In this document: positions 1 through 7,927 of the stretch, in pieces
How the letters are laid out: every line of letters starts with the position of its first letter
How positions within the stretch are numbered: position 1 is the stretch's first letter
Source of the DNA: JAXMBX01 sp046349635
GTDB taxonomy: Bacteria; Planctomycetota; Planctomycetia; Planctomycetales; Planctomycetaceae
Reading direction: 5' to 3'
NCBI GenBank assembly: GCA_046349635.1
Contig: JAXMBX010000040.1
Span: 1 to 46,756 of the forward strand
DNA: 46,756 bases
Notes under the pieces: model-generated
What the model saw: the letters and a program-made list of their open reading frames with translations, nothing else
Database searches by the model: none
What the model was told of the DNA's origin: nothing
Made by a program: the position numbers and the translations under genes

Positions 1-756
1 CGATTGGTTGTACGCGGGGACGGGGCGGTTCACGCTGGTGGAGTCTCGCGTGTCATGCCCGGCGAAGACTTCCGCCAGCAGCGCCGTTCCCTGGACGTCA
101 TTCCCGAACGGGCCGATCTGGTCGAGCGAACTGGCAAACGCCACCAGACCGTAACGGGAGACCCGCCCGTAGGTCGGCTTCAGACCCACCACGCCACAGA
201 ATGAGGCTGGTTGACGGATCGATCCGCCGGTATCGCTGCCAAGTGCCAGCGGGGCCATTCCCGCTGCCACTGCCGCGGCGGACCCGCCGCTCGATCCCCC
301 CGGAGCATGCTCCAGGTTCCATGGATTGCGTGTGACCTGCACCGCGGAGTTTTCCGTGGAGGAGCCCATCGCGAACTCATCCATGTTCGTCCGGCCGATG
401 AGTACCGCGTCAGCCGCTTTCAACTTGCTGATGACATGCGAGTCATACGGCGCGACGAAGTTCTTGAGCATTTTGCTCGAGCAGGTGCACGGTTCCCCTT
501 CGGAGCAGACGACGTCCTTGATCGCCACGGGGACACCCGCCAGCAGCCCCAGTTTCTCTCCCGCTTTGCGCTTCCTGTCGACCGCTTCCGCCTGTTGGAG
601 GGCCCGTGCCCGATCCACATGGACGAAGGCCTTCACGCGGTTGTCGTGCTTTTCGATTCGGTCCAGAAATGCGGTTGCGGTTTCGACGGCGGAGATTTTC
701 CCTTGCGCCTGTTGCGCCAGGATTTCCCCCGTCGTCAAATCGGTGATCGAGCCCAT
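1..756 (-). CDS. gatA: Glu-tRNA(Gln)/Asp-tRNA(Asn) amidotransferase subunit A (N-terminal part)
   Basis: GatA is the amidase subunit of the GatCAB complex. It frees ammonia from glutamine and passes it to GatB, which amidates mischarged Glu-tRNA(Gln) or Asp-tRNA(Asn) in the cytoplasm. The window holds codons 1-252; the gene runs off the left edge. Translated from the ATG at 756, the sequence contains the amidase-signature Lys in VPVAIKDV, the Gly/Ser-rich PGGSSGGSAAAVAAG, and GSDTGGSIRQPASFCG with the Ser-cisSer pair, all typical of active GatA. It lies downstream of gatC on the same strand with a 163-nt gap that contains a small hairpin. The identification is secure. gatB is not in the window. 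Confidence 0.95.
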   Translation of the reverse strand, partial: MGSITDLTTGEILAQQAQGKISAVETATAFLDRIEKHDNRVKAFVHVDRARALQQAEAVDRKRKAGEKLGLLAGVPVAIKDVVCSEGEPCTCSSKMLKNFVAPYDSHVISKLKAADAVLIGRTNMDEFAMGSSTENSAVQVTRNPWNLEHAPGGSSGGSAAAVAAGMAPLALGSDTGGSIRQPASFCGVVGLKPTYGRVSRYGLVAFASSLDQIGPFGNDVQGTALLAEVFAGHDTRDSTSVNRPVPAYNQS

Positions 757-880
757 AAGATTCGGTTTCCTCTTCGTCGCAAGCAATAAGACGCGGTGCG
801 GACTGCACGCCGTAAGTTCCACGGTGAGGCCGCAGCGCATGCGTATTGTGGCCCAAGCAGCACCGAAAACCAAGAGATCG

Positions 881-897
881 CGCCTGTTGTTCAGGCG
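881..897 (-). other. Small hairpin in the gatC-gatA spacer
   Basis: A perfect 6-bp stem (CGCCTG/CAGGCG) with a 5-nt loop lies between gatC and gatA. Read on the minus strand there is no uridine tract directly after it, so it looks more like an mRNA processing or stability hairpin than a full intrinsic terminator. This is seen in the sequence; the function is a guess. Confidence 0.3.
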
Positions 898-919
898 GGT
901 TTGTAGCGCCCGCGAGGCT

Positions 920-1219
920 TCAGCCCGCGTCGATAATCTGCGGCACGAGGAAGTACTTCCCATCCGTCTTGGGGGCGTTCTTCAGCGCGGCATCGCGGGG
1001 GAGGGAAGGACGGCAGGCATCTTCCCGGAAGACGTTGCTCATCTCGATCGCATGAACCATCGGTTCGACATTATCCGTCGGGATCGCCTTCAGTGCGTCC
1101 ACGTATTCCAGCACGCTGCCCAACTGCGTGGTGAATGCGTCCAACTCCGATTCGGAGAGCTTCAGCCGCCCCAGCAGGGCCACCTTACGGACGTCTTCGC
1201 GTGTCAGCGCCTGGGCCAT
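920..1219 (-). CDS. gatC: Asp/Glu-tRNA amidotransferase subunit C
   Basis: This is the 99-residue small subunit of GatCAB, which wraps around GatA and GatB and stabilises the complex. The family pattern is clear: VRKVALLGRLKLSESEL near the N terminus, the central LGSVLEYVDALKAI helix, then the extended segment NVEPMVHAIEMSNVFRED and the C-terminal FLVPQII. The ATG at 1219 is preceded by an AAAGGGG ribosome binding site about 7 nt upstream. It follows rpmB and precedes gatA on the same strand, so the three may be co-transcribed. Its length is normal for the family. Confidence 0.95.
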   Translation of the reverse strand: MAQALTREDVRKVALLGRLKLSESELDAFTTQLGSVLEYVDALKAIPTDNVEPMVHAIEMSNVFREDACRPSLPRDAALKNAPKTDGKYFLVPQIIDAG

Positions 1220-1257
1220 GCGATTGCCCCTTTAGGTTTCGTGTCGACTCTGTGTGG

Positions 1258-1274
1258 CACTGGCTCTGCCAGTG
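1258..1274 (-). terminator. Hairpin between rpmB and gatC
   Basis: The palindrome CACTGGC-TCT-GCCAGTG forms a perfect 7-bp stem with a 3-nt loop, 19 nt past the rpmB stop and 39 nt before gatC. There is no uridine run on the minus strand, so it may attenuate or process rather than terminate. The motif could also be one copy of a dispersed repeat, which cannot be judged from one window. Confidence 0.35.
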
Positions 1275-1292
1275 TTTCCAGGCCGCGAAAGT

Positions 1293-1550
1293 TTAGTTGG
1301 TGGGCAGAGTGAACGGCTTCCGGATGATCGCCTTCTGGATGCGACCGGAGCGAATGCACTGCACGCAGACGCGCTTGCGGACCGTCTTGCCATTTTCTTC
1401 CACGCGGATCCGCTGCAGGTTCGGCTGCCACACCCGCTTCGTAATTCCAGTCGTCTTCCGACCGTTACCACCCAGGTATTTGGCCTTACCGCGTTGTTCC
1501 AGTTTATTCCCGGTGGCGGGCCCTTTTTCACAGATCTCGCAGAACGGCAT
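1293..1550 (-). CDS. rpmB: 50S ribosomal protein L28
   Basis: This is an 85-residue L28, a component of the large ribosomal subunit. It starts MPFCEICEKGPATGN and carries KYLGGNGRKTTGITKRVWQ and the KTVRKRVCVQCIRSGRIQK tail. It has two CxxC pairs (residues 4-7 and near 62-65), which is the zinc-binding (C+) form of L28 rather than the zinc-free paralogue. The ATG at 1550 has an AGGAAG ribosome binding site a few bases upstream. L33, a common neighbour, is absent. It appears to head the rpmB-gatC-gatA run. Confidence 0.96.
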   Translation of the reverse strand: MPFCEICEKGPATGNKLEQRGKAKYLGGNGRKTTGITKRVWQPNLQRIRVEENGKTVRKRVCVQCIRSGRIQKAIIRKPFTLPTN

Positions 1551-1794
1551 GACAACTTCCTAGTATCTCGACATCACACGCGAACAATAAACAAATCAGG
1601 CTCGCAGAATCATCGGTTCTGACTGGATCGCGAATTGACGCAAATCCCAATCCCCTGAAGACTCTGGAGCGAATCCGCATTGTAGCGGAGCAGGGGAAGT
1701 TTGCAAGTCGGCCCGTAAAAACCGAATCGGCCGCCGTGTTCCTCCGGCGGCCAATGATTCGATGCCCCTCCATATTCCTAACTGTTTACAAGGA

Positions 1795-2364
1795 CTATGG
1801 ATAGAACGGGCTGCTCGGGTTGGCTTGCGATGTCAGGTTTGTATTGGTCCGGCTGCTGAATGGCACATAACCGGGTTGACTGGGGGCATAGCCGGGTTGG
1901 TTGTACGGGCCATAAGACGGAGGATACATGGGACCTGACTGCGAGCCGGGAAAGTTCGACGGACCCATAGCCGGTCCCAGGGCCGGGGGGCCGGACTGAT
2001 AGGACGGATACGTCGTCGGTCCCTGCGGTGCGCTGTAGCTCCCGCCATAGCCCAGGTAATTGCCATAGCTTGGCTGATAACCCCCATTCGGCTGATAGTT
2101 GCCGTACATGCCGCCGTAGTTTCCGCCGTAACTGGGGACCGTGTAGTAGCTGGGGCTGGTGTACACCGGACTGCCGTAGACCGGGCTTGAATACACCGGA
2201 CCGGCGCACGAACCACCGTTGCACGGGCTGTAGGGGCGAGACCCGCACGGGGAAGAGCAGCCCCACGGGAAGCAGGCTGCCGTTTTGATTTCTGCCGCCG
2301 GAGCACTGACAGGGAGAGCAGCTAACCCCACCAGCGCCGCCAAACAGACGCTGAGATTCTTCAT
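1795..2364 (-). CDS. Secreted Gly/Tyr/Pro/Ser-rich low-complexity protein
   Basis: This 189-residue protein begins with a clear signal peptide (MKNLSVCLAALVGLAALPVSAPA, cleavage near AEIKTA). After it come a short Cys-bearing stretch (CFPWGCSSPCG, residues 31-41, and more Cys to about 53) and then about 130 residues of Gly, Tyr, Pro, Ser and Gln with short imperfect repeats such as PVYSSPVYGSPVYTSP and YGGNYGGMYGNY. No enzyme domain is visible. The composition suggests a cell-surface or extracellular structural protein. An AAAGGAAA ribosome binding site lies 6 nt before the ATG. It is transcribed alone. A second secreted protein of similar composition lies at 31569-31913. Confidence 0.75.
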   Translation of the reverse strand: MKNLSVCLAALVGLAALPVSAPAAEIKTAACFPWGCSSPCGSRPYSPCNGGSCAGPVYSSPVYGSPVYTSPSYYTVPSYGGNYGGMYGNYQPNGGYQPSYGNYLGYGGSYSAPQGPTTYPSYQSGPPALGPAMGPSNFPGSQSGPMYPPSYGPYNQPGYAPSQPGYVPFSSRTNTNLTSQANPSSPFYP

Positions 2365-2919
2365 GATTGACTTTCCTTTGAGTTGAATTCGACTCAGTTG
2401 AGCTCGCTTGGGCCGGCATCCCTCATCTCACTCTTGAGGTGAGTATTGAGCCGGGCAGTGGTGCAGCATTGCACCAGTTATGCCAATTACAGGAAATCAA
2501 TCAGACAACAGCTCCTGACTCCTCTCTTCTTTCAGAATTGTCATTCAGTCCTCGTCTCTCAGCGATCGCTCCGAGATTCGGATGTAAATTCTGCACGGAC
2601 ATTCTTTCAAAGTTGCAGAAAAGACAAGTACTCAAAACAGGCGAATCTATTTGATGTCACTCGGCAGTTTCTGCGCTTGCAATTTTGTCTTATCAGTTCT
2701 TTCAATTTCCGCCCCGTCCGGACCGGAAATGTAGTCTCTGCAAAATTCGACTCTCGCTGAACTCATTGAAAATATTCGAGTTGCGAACAATCGAAAAACG
2801 GCGTCGCGAAATTGGCACGCTCCCTGCTTTCCATTCCAGTCATTCAGATCCAGACGCCACAATGGTGTGGCAGACGACTGACAAAAGTACAAAACCAGGG
2901 AATGAAAAGGAGTTTGGCC
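2365..2919. other. Intergenic region upstream of csrA
   Basis: This is 555 nt between divergent genes, AT-richer than its surroundings. It should hold the promoters of the Gly/Tyr-rich secreted protein (leftward) and csrA (rightward). I see no convincing gene: the short open frames here lack family features. I could not assign a -35/-10 pair with confidence. Confidence 0.5.
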
Positions 2920-3156
2920 ATGTTAGTTTTAACGCGTAAACGCTCTGAGATGATTCAGATTGGTGAGAACATTGTCGTCAAGATTATCCAGACGGGGAAG
3001 TCTTCCGTAAAAATCGGAATTGAGGCCCCCAACAACGTGCGGGTTCTTCGCTCGGAACTCGAGCCCCACACCGGCAACGAATACCTGCTCCAACGTCTGC
3101 AGGACCGTCACACCCGCCTCCCCGAAGAAGTCACCGTGGAAACCACCAGTACCTGA
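2920..3156 (+). CDS. csrA: Carbon storage regulator CsrA
   Basis: CsrA is a small dimeric RNA-binding protein that binds GGA motifs in mRNA leaders and changes translation or stability. The 78-residue product starts MLVLTRKRSEMIQIGENIVV and contains the GIEAPNNVRVLRSEL segment, including the conserved RNA-contacting Arg of the VxVhR motif. The start is the ATG at 2920, supported by AAAAGGAG at 2905-2912, 7 nt upstream; the frame is open further upstream but has no better start. The C-terminal extension after the core (HTGNEYLLQRLQDRHTRLPEE) is longer than in the 61-residue E. coli protein, as in many bacteria outside the enterics. No flagellar genes or fliW are nearby. Confidence 0.95.
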   Translation: MLVLTRKRSEMIQIGENIVVKIIQTGKSSVKIGIEAPNNVRVLRSELEPHTGNEYLLQRLQDRHTRLPEEVTVETTST

Positions 3157-3237
3157 ACCCAGAAACCTCGACGGGCCATTCGAACTGCCCTGAGGTCTAT
3201 TTTAAGACGGGTCTCATCAAGACAAGGAGTGTTTGTC

Positions 3238-5130
3238 ATGTTTCTGCAGAACGTGTTTCAGCAATTGATCGCTAAGCGAAAATTTTTGACCCGAGCGCTG
3301 CTCATTGCCTGCAGCCTGGGACTCACCTTTGAACAGGGGATGGCTCAAAGCGGTTACCGTCCCATCGCCGAAGGTCAATATCCCGGTTACCAGCCGAATT
3401 CCTTCGAGCAGCAGGACGACAACGACAACGTCGTTCCCCGCGTGGCCCCGGATCGCCGGATGCCGCCCTCGACCCGTCGCGGGGGCAACAACTACGGTGG
3501 TTCTCTTCTCAATCGCAACTTTGATGAACAACTGGGCCACGAGCCGGTCGTCGTTCCGCAGGATCGTCCTCGCTCCCAGGAGGACAATTTCGCGCCTCGC
3601 AATCGCTACGAGGGGGCACCGGTCCAGAATAGCCCGCGGTATCGCCCCAGTGACGAGTTTCAGGGAACCCCGCGCAAGCCCCGGGAACTCCCCGTGAAGG
3701 TCCAGCCTTCCGCCAACCCGATTGAGGAAGTCCATCAACGGATTCAACGCCGTTACCGCAACACCAGTTTTCTTTCGCTGTTGAACATGCAGCCGCAGGG
3801 GAGCCTGCAGTTGTACACCGAGGTGATGAATCTGATCGACACTCGCCACGTTGAACCGACCTCCATCCAGGCCCGGTTGGATCAGGGAGTTCTCAATCTG
3901 ACCGAAGCCCTGCGTGATCCGGTCTTCCTGCAAACGAATCGGTTGAACCTGCAACCGGGGCAGGGGGAACAGTTCGCCCAGACCTTGCGGCAGTGGGGTT
4001 CACAGGCCCGTGTTCAGAACAGTTCGCAGGCGGTTTCCTTCGTCGGGCAGGTCGCGCAGATGGCCCAGCAGCAGGTGGGACTGAATCCCACGGTGGCAGT
4101 CATGGAATTCGTCTACGGTGCCTGCGAATCGCTCGACAAGTATTCCACGTTCGTCCCCCCGGAACGTTCCCCCGGTGCCAGTCTGCAACTCGAGGAACAG
4201 GTCGTCGGCATCGGCGTGCAACTGGAACTCGGTGAAGAGGGTGCGGAAATCGTGAAAGTGATTTCCGGCAGCCCCGCCGCCGAAGCGGGTTTGAAGAAGG
4301 GAGACAAGATTGTCAGCGTCGGGGAAAAACAGGTTACGGGTCTCGATCTGGATAAGACCGTCGATCTGATCGCCGGTCCTGCGGGGGTCCCCGTGCAGGT
4401 GACGATCCAGCGGGGGCAGTATCAGACCTTCCCCGTGAGCATTCCCCGCCGGGCCATTCAGTTGAACAGCGTCACCGACGTGCAGATGCTCGGCAACAGT
4501 GGGGTCGGTTACTTCAAGTTGGAAAAGTTCGCCAATAATTCCTCCGCCGAAGTGGATCAGGCTCTGTGGAAACTGCATCAGCAGGGGATGAAGTCCCTGA
4601 TCCTGGACCTGCGGGGTGACCCGGGCGGACTGTTGACCACGGCGATTGAAATCTCCGACAAGTTTTTGCCCGAAGGTGTGATCGTCTCGACCCGTGGCCG
4701 GAATGCATCGGACAACACCCAGGAAGTCGCCAAGTATCCGAACACCTGGAAGATTCCCCTCGTCGTCCTGATCGATAAGAACAGTGCGAGCGCCAGCGAG
4801 ATCTTCGCCGCTGCCATCCAGGAGAATCAACGTGGTGTGATCGTGGGTCGGACCAGCTATGGGAAGGGAACCGTGCAGACTCAGTTTCCGCTAAAGACGG
4901 CGGGCTGCAGCTTGCGAATTACGACCGCCCGGTTCTATTCCCCCAAAGGTCGTGCGATGGCCGGTTCGGGAGTGACCCCGGATTTCTGGATCGACGAAGT
5001 TAACAATTCCAATTACCAGGAGCCCTTTGATCATGACGTTCAAGAAGCTCTCCGCGTCGCCACGCAAGAAGCGGGCCGTGGAATGGACCTTACCCGGACG
5101 AATCCGCGGATACCGAACCGCGGCTACTAA
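3238..5130 (+). CDS. S41 family C-terminal processing peptidase with PDZ domain
   Basis: This 630-residue exported serine protease is of the CtpA/Prc type, which trims or degrades envelope proteins from their C termini. The start is the ATG at 3238 with AAGGAG at 3224-3229. Order: signal peptide (residues about 1-37, ending QGMAQ), a Pro/Arg/Asn-rich disordered stretch to about 165, a helical region, a PDZ domain (about 320-400, VVGIGVQLELGEEGAEIVKV and SPAAEAGLKKGDKIVSV), then the S41 core. The catalytic dyad is visible: Ser518 (second Ser of NSASASEIF) and Lys543 (YGKGTVQT), spaced 25 residues apart as in E. coli Prc. The disordered N-terminal segment is unusually long. It follows csrA by 81 nt and ends before an elaborate hairpin terminator. 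Confidence 0.92.
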   Translation: MFLQNVFQQLIAKRKFLTRALLIACSLGLTFEQGMAQSGYRPIAEGQYPGYQPNSFEQQDDNDNVVPRVAPDRRMPPSTRRGGNNYGGSLLNRNFDEQLGHEPVVVPQDRPRSQEDNFAPRNRYEGAPVQNSPRYRPSDEFQGTPRKPRELPVKVQPSANPIEEVHQRIQRRYRNTSFLSLLNMQPQGSLQLYTEVMNLIDTRHVEPTSIQARLDQGVLNLTEALRDPVFLQTNRLNLQPGQGEQFAQTLRQWGSQARVQNSSQAVSFVGQVAQMAQQQVGLNPTVAVMEFVYGACESLDKYSTFVPPERSPGASLQLEEQVVGIGVQLELGEEGAEIVKVISGSPAAEAGLKKGDKIVSVGEKQVTGLDLDKTVDLIAGPAGVPVQVTIQRGQYQTFPVSIPRRAIQLNSVTDVQMLGNSGVGYFKLEKFANNSSAEVDQALWKLHQQGMKSLILDLRGDPGGLLTTAIEISDKFLPEGVIVSTRGRNASDNTQEVAKYPNTWKIPLVVLIDKNSASASEIFAAAIQENQRGVIVGRTSYGKGTVQTQFPLKTAGCSLRITTARFYSPKGRAMAGSGVTPDFWIDEVNNSNYQEPFDHDVQEALRVATQEAGRGMDLTRTNPRIPNRGY

Positions 5131-5157
5131 GAATCGTCCTTTCAGTGAAATGACCCG

Positions 5158-5265
5158 CACTCCGCAACCCGTGTCCTGTTGATCCGCACGACATCTTGAT
5201 GCGTGCCTTCCGAAAGCGGAACAACAGTCGATCGGTTGCGGAGTGTTTCTTTTCTTTGTTTTTCA
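5158..5265 (+). terminator. Large multi-stem terminator or structured 3' element after the S41 peptidase
   Basis: The outer stem is 12 perfect base pairs, CACTCCGCAACC (5158-5169) with GGTTGCGGAGTG (5234-5245). Inside it, after a symmetric 6x6 internal loop, lies a second stem of 11 of 12 pairs (5176-5187 with 5216-5227, one A-A mismatch). A small apical hairpin follows (ACG, bulged A, CAT, loop CTTG, ATG, CGT at 5188-5204). A U-rich tail starts directly after the outer stem (TTTCTTTTCTTTGTTTTTC from 5246). This fits an intrinsic terminator, but it is much larger than needed, so it may also be a stable 3' UTR or small RNA. Confidence 0.75.
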
Positions 5266-5676
5266 ATCAGCCATTTTCGCGTCCGCTTCGAAGTTCAATC
5301 TCCGCATTATGTGGCGCGACAAAAACGGATAGGCATTCTTGATATTTTTGCCCCGAGTTCGACACAGCAAATGCTTTGAACTCCAAATCAAAGCCGTAGC
5401 AGGGGCGAGAATTGACTGGGCCGGTCCTGGAAATATCCGATCTTTTGATGAACAGCCAGCTTCACTCAGGCTAGACGTTTTGAGCCCATACTTGCGAAGC
5501 TGATCCTCAAATTTTTCGATGCTTAATTGTTCATTGTTGCAGTTGGAGAATTTTTATCAGGTGAACCGATTTGAGGAGATCGATTCTGCATTCTGTTAAT
5601 TCATTCACGACAAATCCGAAAATCCAATACCCCTGATAGTCTGAGTAACGACTTGTAAACGTCCCCAGAAAGCTGT
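5266..5676. other. Intergenic, no gene seen
   Basis: About 410 nt, AT-richer than the flanks, lie between the terminator and the decayed SnoaL-like gene. I find no open frame with family features, no tRNA and no clear repeat. It may be decayed sequence like its right-hand neighbour. Confidence 0.45.
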
Positions 5677-6130
5677 TCAGAACGCCTTTGATCGCACGAA
5701 GAGTTGCCATCGCGCAGAAACTCCTATCAGGGCAGCGGCAGACATCTGCTTGAAGATCGCGACAGCCTCTCGAGCTCCCCAGCGGCGGTGAATTTTGCCC
5801 TCCTTGATCTCAAACCATTCCATCGCGGTCACTTCGTAACGTTTAAAAGTGACCTGCCCTCCCCGGAATAAATTCCGTCGATATTCCTCGCTCGGTATAA
5901 CGGACCGCGACGATGCCTCTTTCACGATGATTGACCCCACCTGCAACTTCATCTGAAAGCAGCGGATGAGTTCGCTCCAGATCGCGCCCGAGCCTTGGCG
6001 ACGTCCCCCCAGCCCAGGACGCCGCATAAATCTGCCCCTCCGGCCCGAATGTGCTGCAGAGGGCATCCAGATCCCCCTGGTTAAACGCTTCGACGTATTG
6101 CAGGACGACTCGTTTGTTCTGCTCGGACAT
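5677..6130 (-). pseudogene. SnoaL-like/NTF2-fold protein, frameshifted
   Basis: The reading begins well with MSEQNKRVVLQYVEAFNQGD at 6130, the usual start of small SnoaL-like (ester cyclase/NTF2-fold) proteins. The homologous sequence is then scattered over three frames in the right order: YAA..., then VLGWGDVAKAR in a second frame, IWSELIRCFQMKLQVGSIIV in a third, IVAVRYTERGIST back in the first, and GGQVTFKRYEVTAMEWFEIK to the end (KIHRRWGAREAVAIFKQM) in the third. That needs at least four indels, near 6025, 5990, 5915 and 5867. Amino-acid similarity to the family is preserved in each piece, so the loss is recent or the assembly is poor here. No full-length product can be made. Confidence 0.8.
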
Positions 6131-6315
6131 CTTCTCATTCCAGGCTGTGATCCGGGTGTTTCGAGGGAATCGCTGCTCACTGTAATGTTTTTCCCTCCTT
6201 TTTTGGACAACGCGGCAAACTCTTTCTATGATGGACGGTCCACGAAGGTCGAGCGCTGGTCCTGGATGGCCGATTCACTTCGATATTCCCGGCTCGCAAG
6301 GGGAAGGTAGAACTC

Positions 6316-7437
6316 GTGCCCTCCGAAAAATGGCCCGCTGAATTCTCCGCACGGACTCCCGTGCGCGACGTGCTTCTCTACCTCTGGCGGAAGCGTTCGA
6401 GCAAGGTCCGCGAACTGCTCCACGGCATCCTCGCCACGGAAATTCCCCAGTCTCGGGAAGTTCATCAAATCCGTGTCGCGACCCGTCGGCTGACCGCCTA
6501 TCTCGACGTCTTCGCGGACGAACTCCCCACGGCCAAATCCAAATTGCTGGCCGGAACATTGCACAAGCTTCGCTCCAAGGCAGGGGAGACCCGCAACCTG
6601 GACGTCCTGCAGACGTTTCTGGAATCGCTGGCGACCGATCCCGTCGAGCCTCTCGCCTCCCCTCAGGACTGGGAGTTGATCCGGGGATATTTCGAACATC
6701 TCAGGACAAATGCCCTCGATAAGTTGAAGAAGAATCTCCCCATCCTGCTGGCGATGCTGGAACCGGAATTATTGGGAGTGGAGTCTTCACTGGAGAAACC
6801 GGGCCGCAAGCGGCGTGATTCGGGAGGGAAGTCCGCTGCCACAATCGGAGCGCACGCTCTGCAAGCTCTTCCGGATCTGACGCAGAAATACTTCAAGCGA
6901 TTGCATCGCGCTCCAGACGATCCCAAAGAATTGCATCGGCTCCGGATCAAGGGGAAGGCGTTTCGCTATACGCTCGAACTGTATGCCCCGGTGTTGGGGG
7001 AATGTTACGAACAGGAACTGGCACCGCAACTGGCACATATTCAGGATCTGCTGGGGCAACTGCAGGATGCCAGCGTCGCCGAGGAGATCTTTGAGGATCT
7101 GGAAGACGCCGTTCCGGACCTTGTCCGTCAGGACGAAGACTGCAACAAAGGGGAGCGGAAGGCTCGCGGGAAACAGATCAAGCTCTTCGTGGCCCGGTTG
7201 CAGGAGGCCAATGAAAACCGCCGCGAACAGACCTCCGAGGAATTCCGGCAACTGGTCGTGGATCTCGAGGGAAAGGATCTTCAGAGGCAGTTCCTGGATC
7301 ACCTGCAGACTCTTGAAAACTTGTCGGACACCCCCACAATACAAGCACAGGAGGAGAAATCCGGGAATGATTCCCCCTCCTCAACTGCCTCGGAACAAGC
7401 GCCCGAACGGATTCTCTTCTTCCCGAAGCAGGCCTAG
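6316..7437 (+). CDS. CHAD domain protein
   Basis: CHAD domains are helical bundles rich in conserved His, Arg and Lys that bind polyphosphate. This 373-residue protein has the N-terminal signature EVHQIRVATRRLTAYLDVF (His50, Arg53, Arg57/58) and the matching second-half motif ELHRLRIKGKAFRYTLELY (His near 207), so both halves of the bundle are present. No CYTH domain is attached, although the two often occur together. The start is GTG at 6316 with a GGAAGG ribosome binding site about 8 nt upstream. The last 40 residues look disordered. A small protein gene follows 26 nt later on the same strand. Confidence 0.9.
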   Translation: MPSEKWPAEFSARTPVRDVLLYLWRKRSSKVRELLHGILATEIPQSREVHQIRVATRRLTAYLDVFADELPTAKSKLLAGTLHKLRSKAGETRNLDVLQTFLESLATDPVEPLASPQDWELIRGYFEHLRTNALDKLKKNLPILLAMLEPELLGVESSLEKPGRKRRDSGGKSAATIGAHALQALPDLTQKYFKRLHRAPDDPKELHRLRIKGKAFRYTLELYAPVLGECYEQELAPQLAHIQDLLGQLQDASVAEEIFEDLEDAVPDLVRQDEDCNKGERKARGKQIKLFVARLQEANENRREQTSEEFRQLVVDLEGKDLQRQFLDHLQTLENLSDTPTIQAQEEKSGNDSPSSTASEQAPERILFFPKQA

Positions 7438-7463
7438 TTAATCAGTACGAGTCGGCAAGACGC

Positions 7464-7688
7464 ATGATCAGCAGCATTTTCTGTCGGATTGATGACAAGC
7501 ACGTCCCCCTGTATCGAGTCCTGTGGGTCGCCGCGACTCCCCACTTCTGCGGCGAACCGGAATGCCAATGCGAAGGGCTCTATGAAGTCTGCATTGAAGG
7601 GGGAGAACCGATCTGGGCGAATCACGCCGATCGCGACAAGCTGATGGCCATGATTGACGAATGGCAACTTCCGGACGACGAGCACTGA
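7464..7688 (+). CDS. Small Cys-containing protein of unknown function
   Basis: This 74-residue protein (MISSIFCRIDDKHVPLYRVL...) has a compact alpha/beta-looking sequence and a CGEPECQCEGLYEVC cluster with four Cys in 15 residues, which could bind a metal. There is no signal peptide or membrane segment. The ribosome binding site is weak. It lies 26 nt after the CHAD gene on the same strand, so it may be co-expressed. I do not recognise the family. The well-formed Cys cluster and the acidic C-terminal tail (LPDDEH) argue that it is a real gene. Confidence 0.6.
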   Translation: MISSIFCRIDDKHVPLYRVLWVAATPHFCGEPECQCEGLYEVCIEGGEPIWANHADRDKLMAMIDEWQLPDDEH

Positions 7689-7927
7689 CGGCACGAAAAC
7701 GATCTCTCCAGCCGGTCGCGATGGAACACCGAGGAAGTGGGGAATAAGTCGCGGCAGTTGCTTACTGCTTGCATCTCAGGGACTTACACGGACGCGATTG
7801 CGAAATTCAGAGTCCCCTCCGTATGATGTCTCTGCTGGAATGTCCCGCGCGGATTCTCTCCGCCTCTCCCGCATTTCCGCAGGCATAAGTTTTCTCCACG
7901 AGCATTCTGCGCGAGACTTCATTCGTG

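Noticed and set aside
2812..2919. Longer N-terminal reading of csrA
   Set aside because: The ribosome binding site and the universal MLV start place the beginning at 2920; the upstream residues are not CsrA-like.
3217..4830. Two long minus-strand open frames opposite the S41 peptidase
   Set aside because: The plus-strand gene has a signal peptide, PDZ domain and correct catalytic spacing; the antisense frames have none of these.
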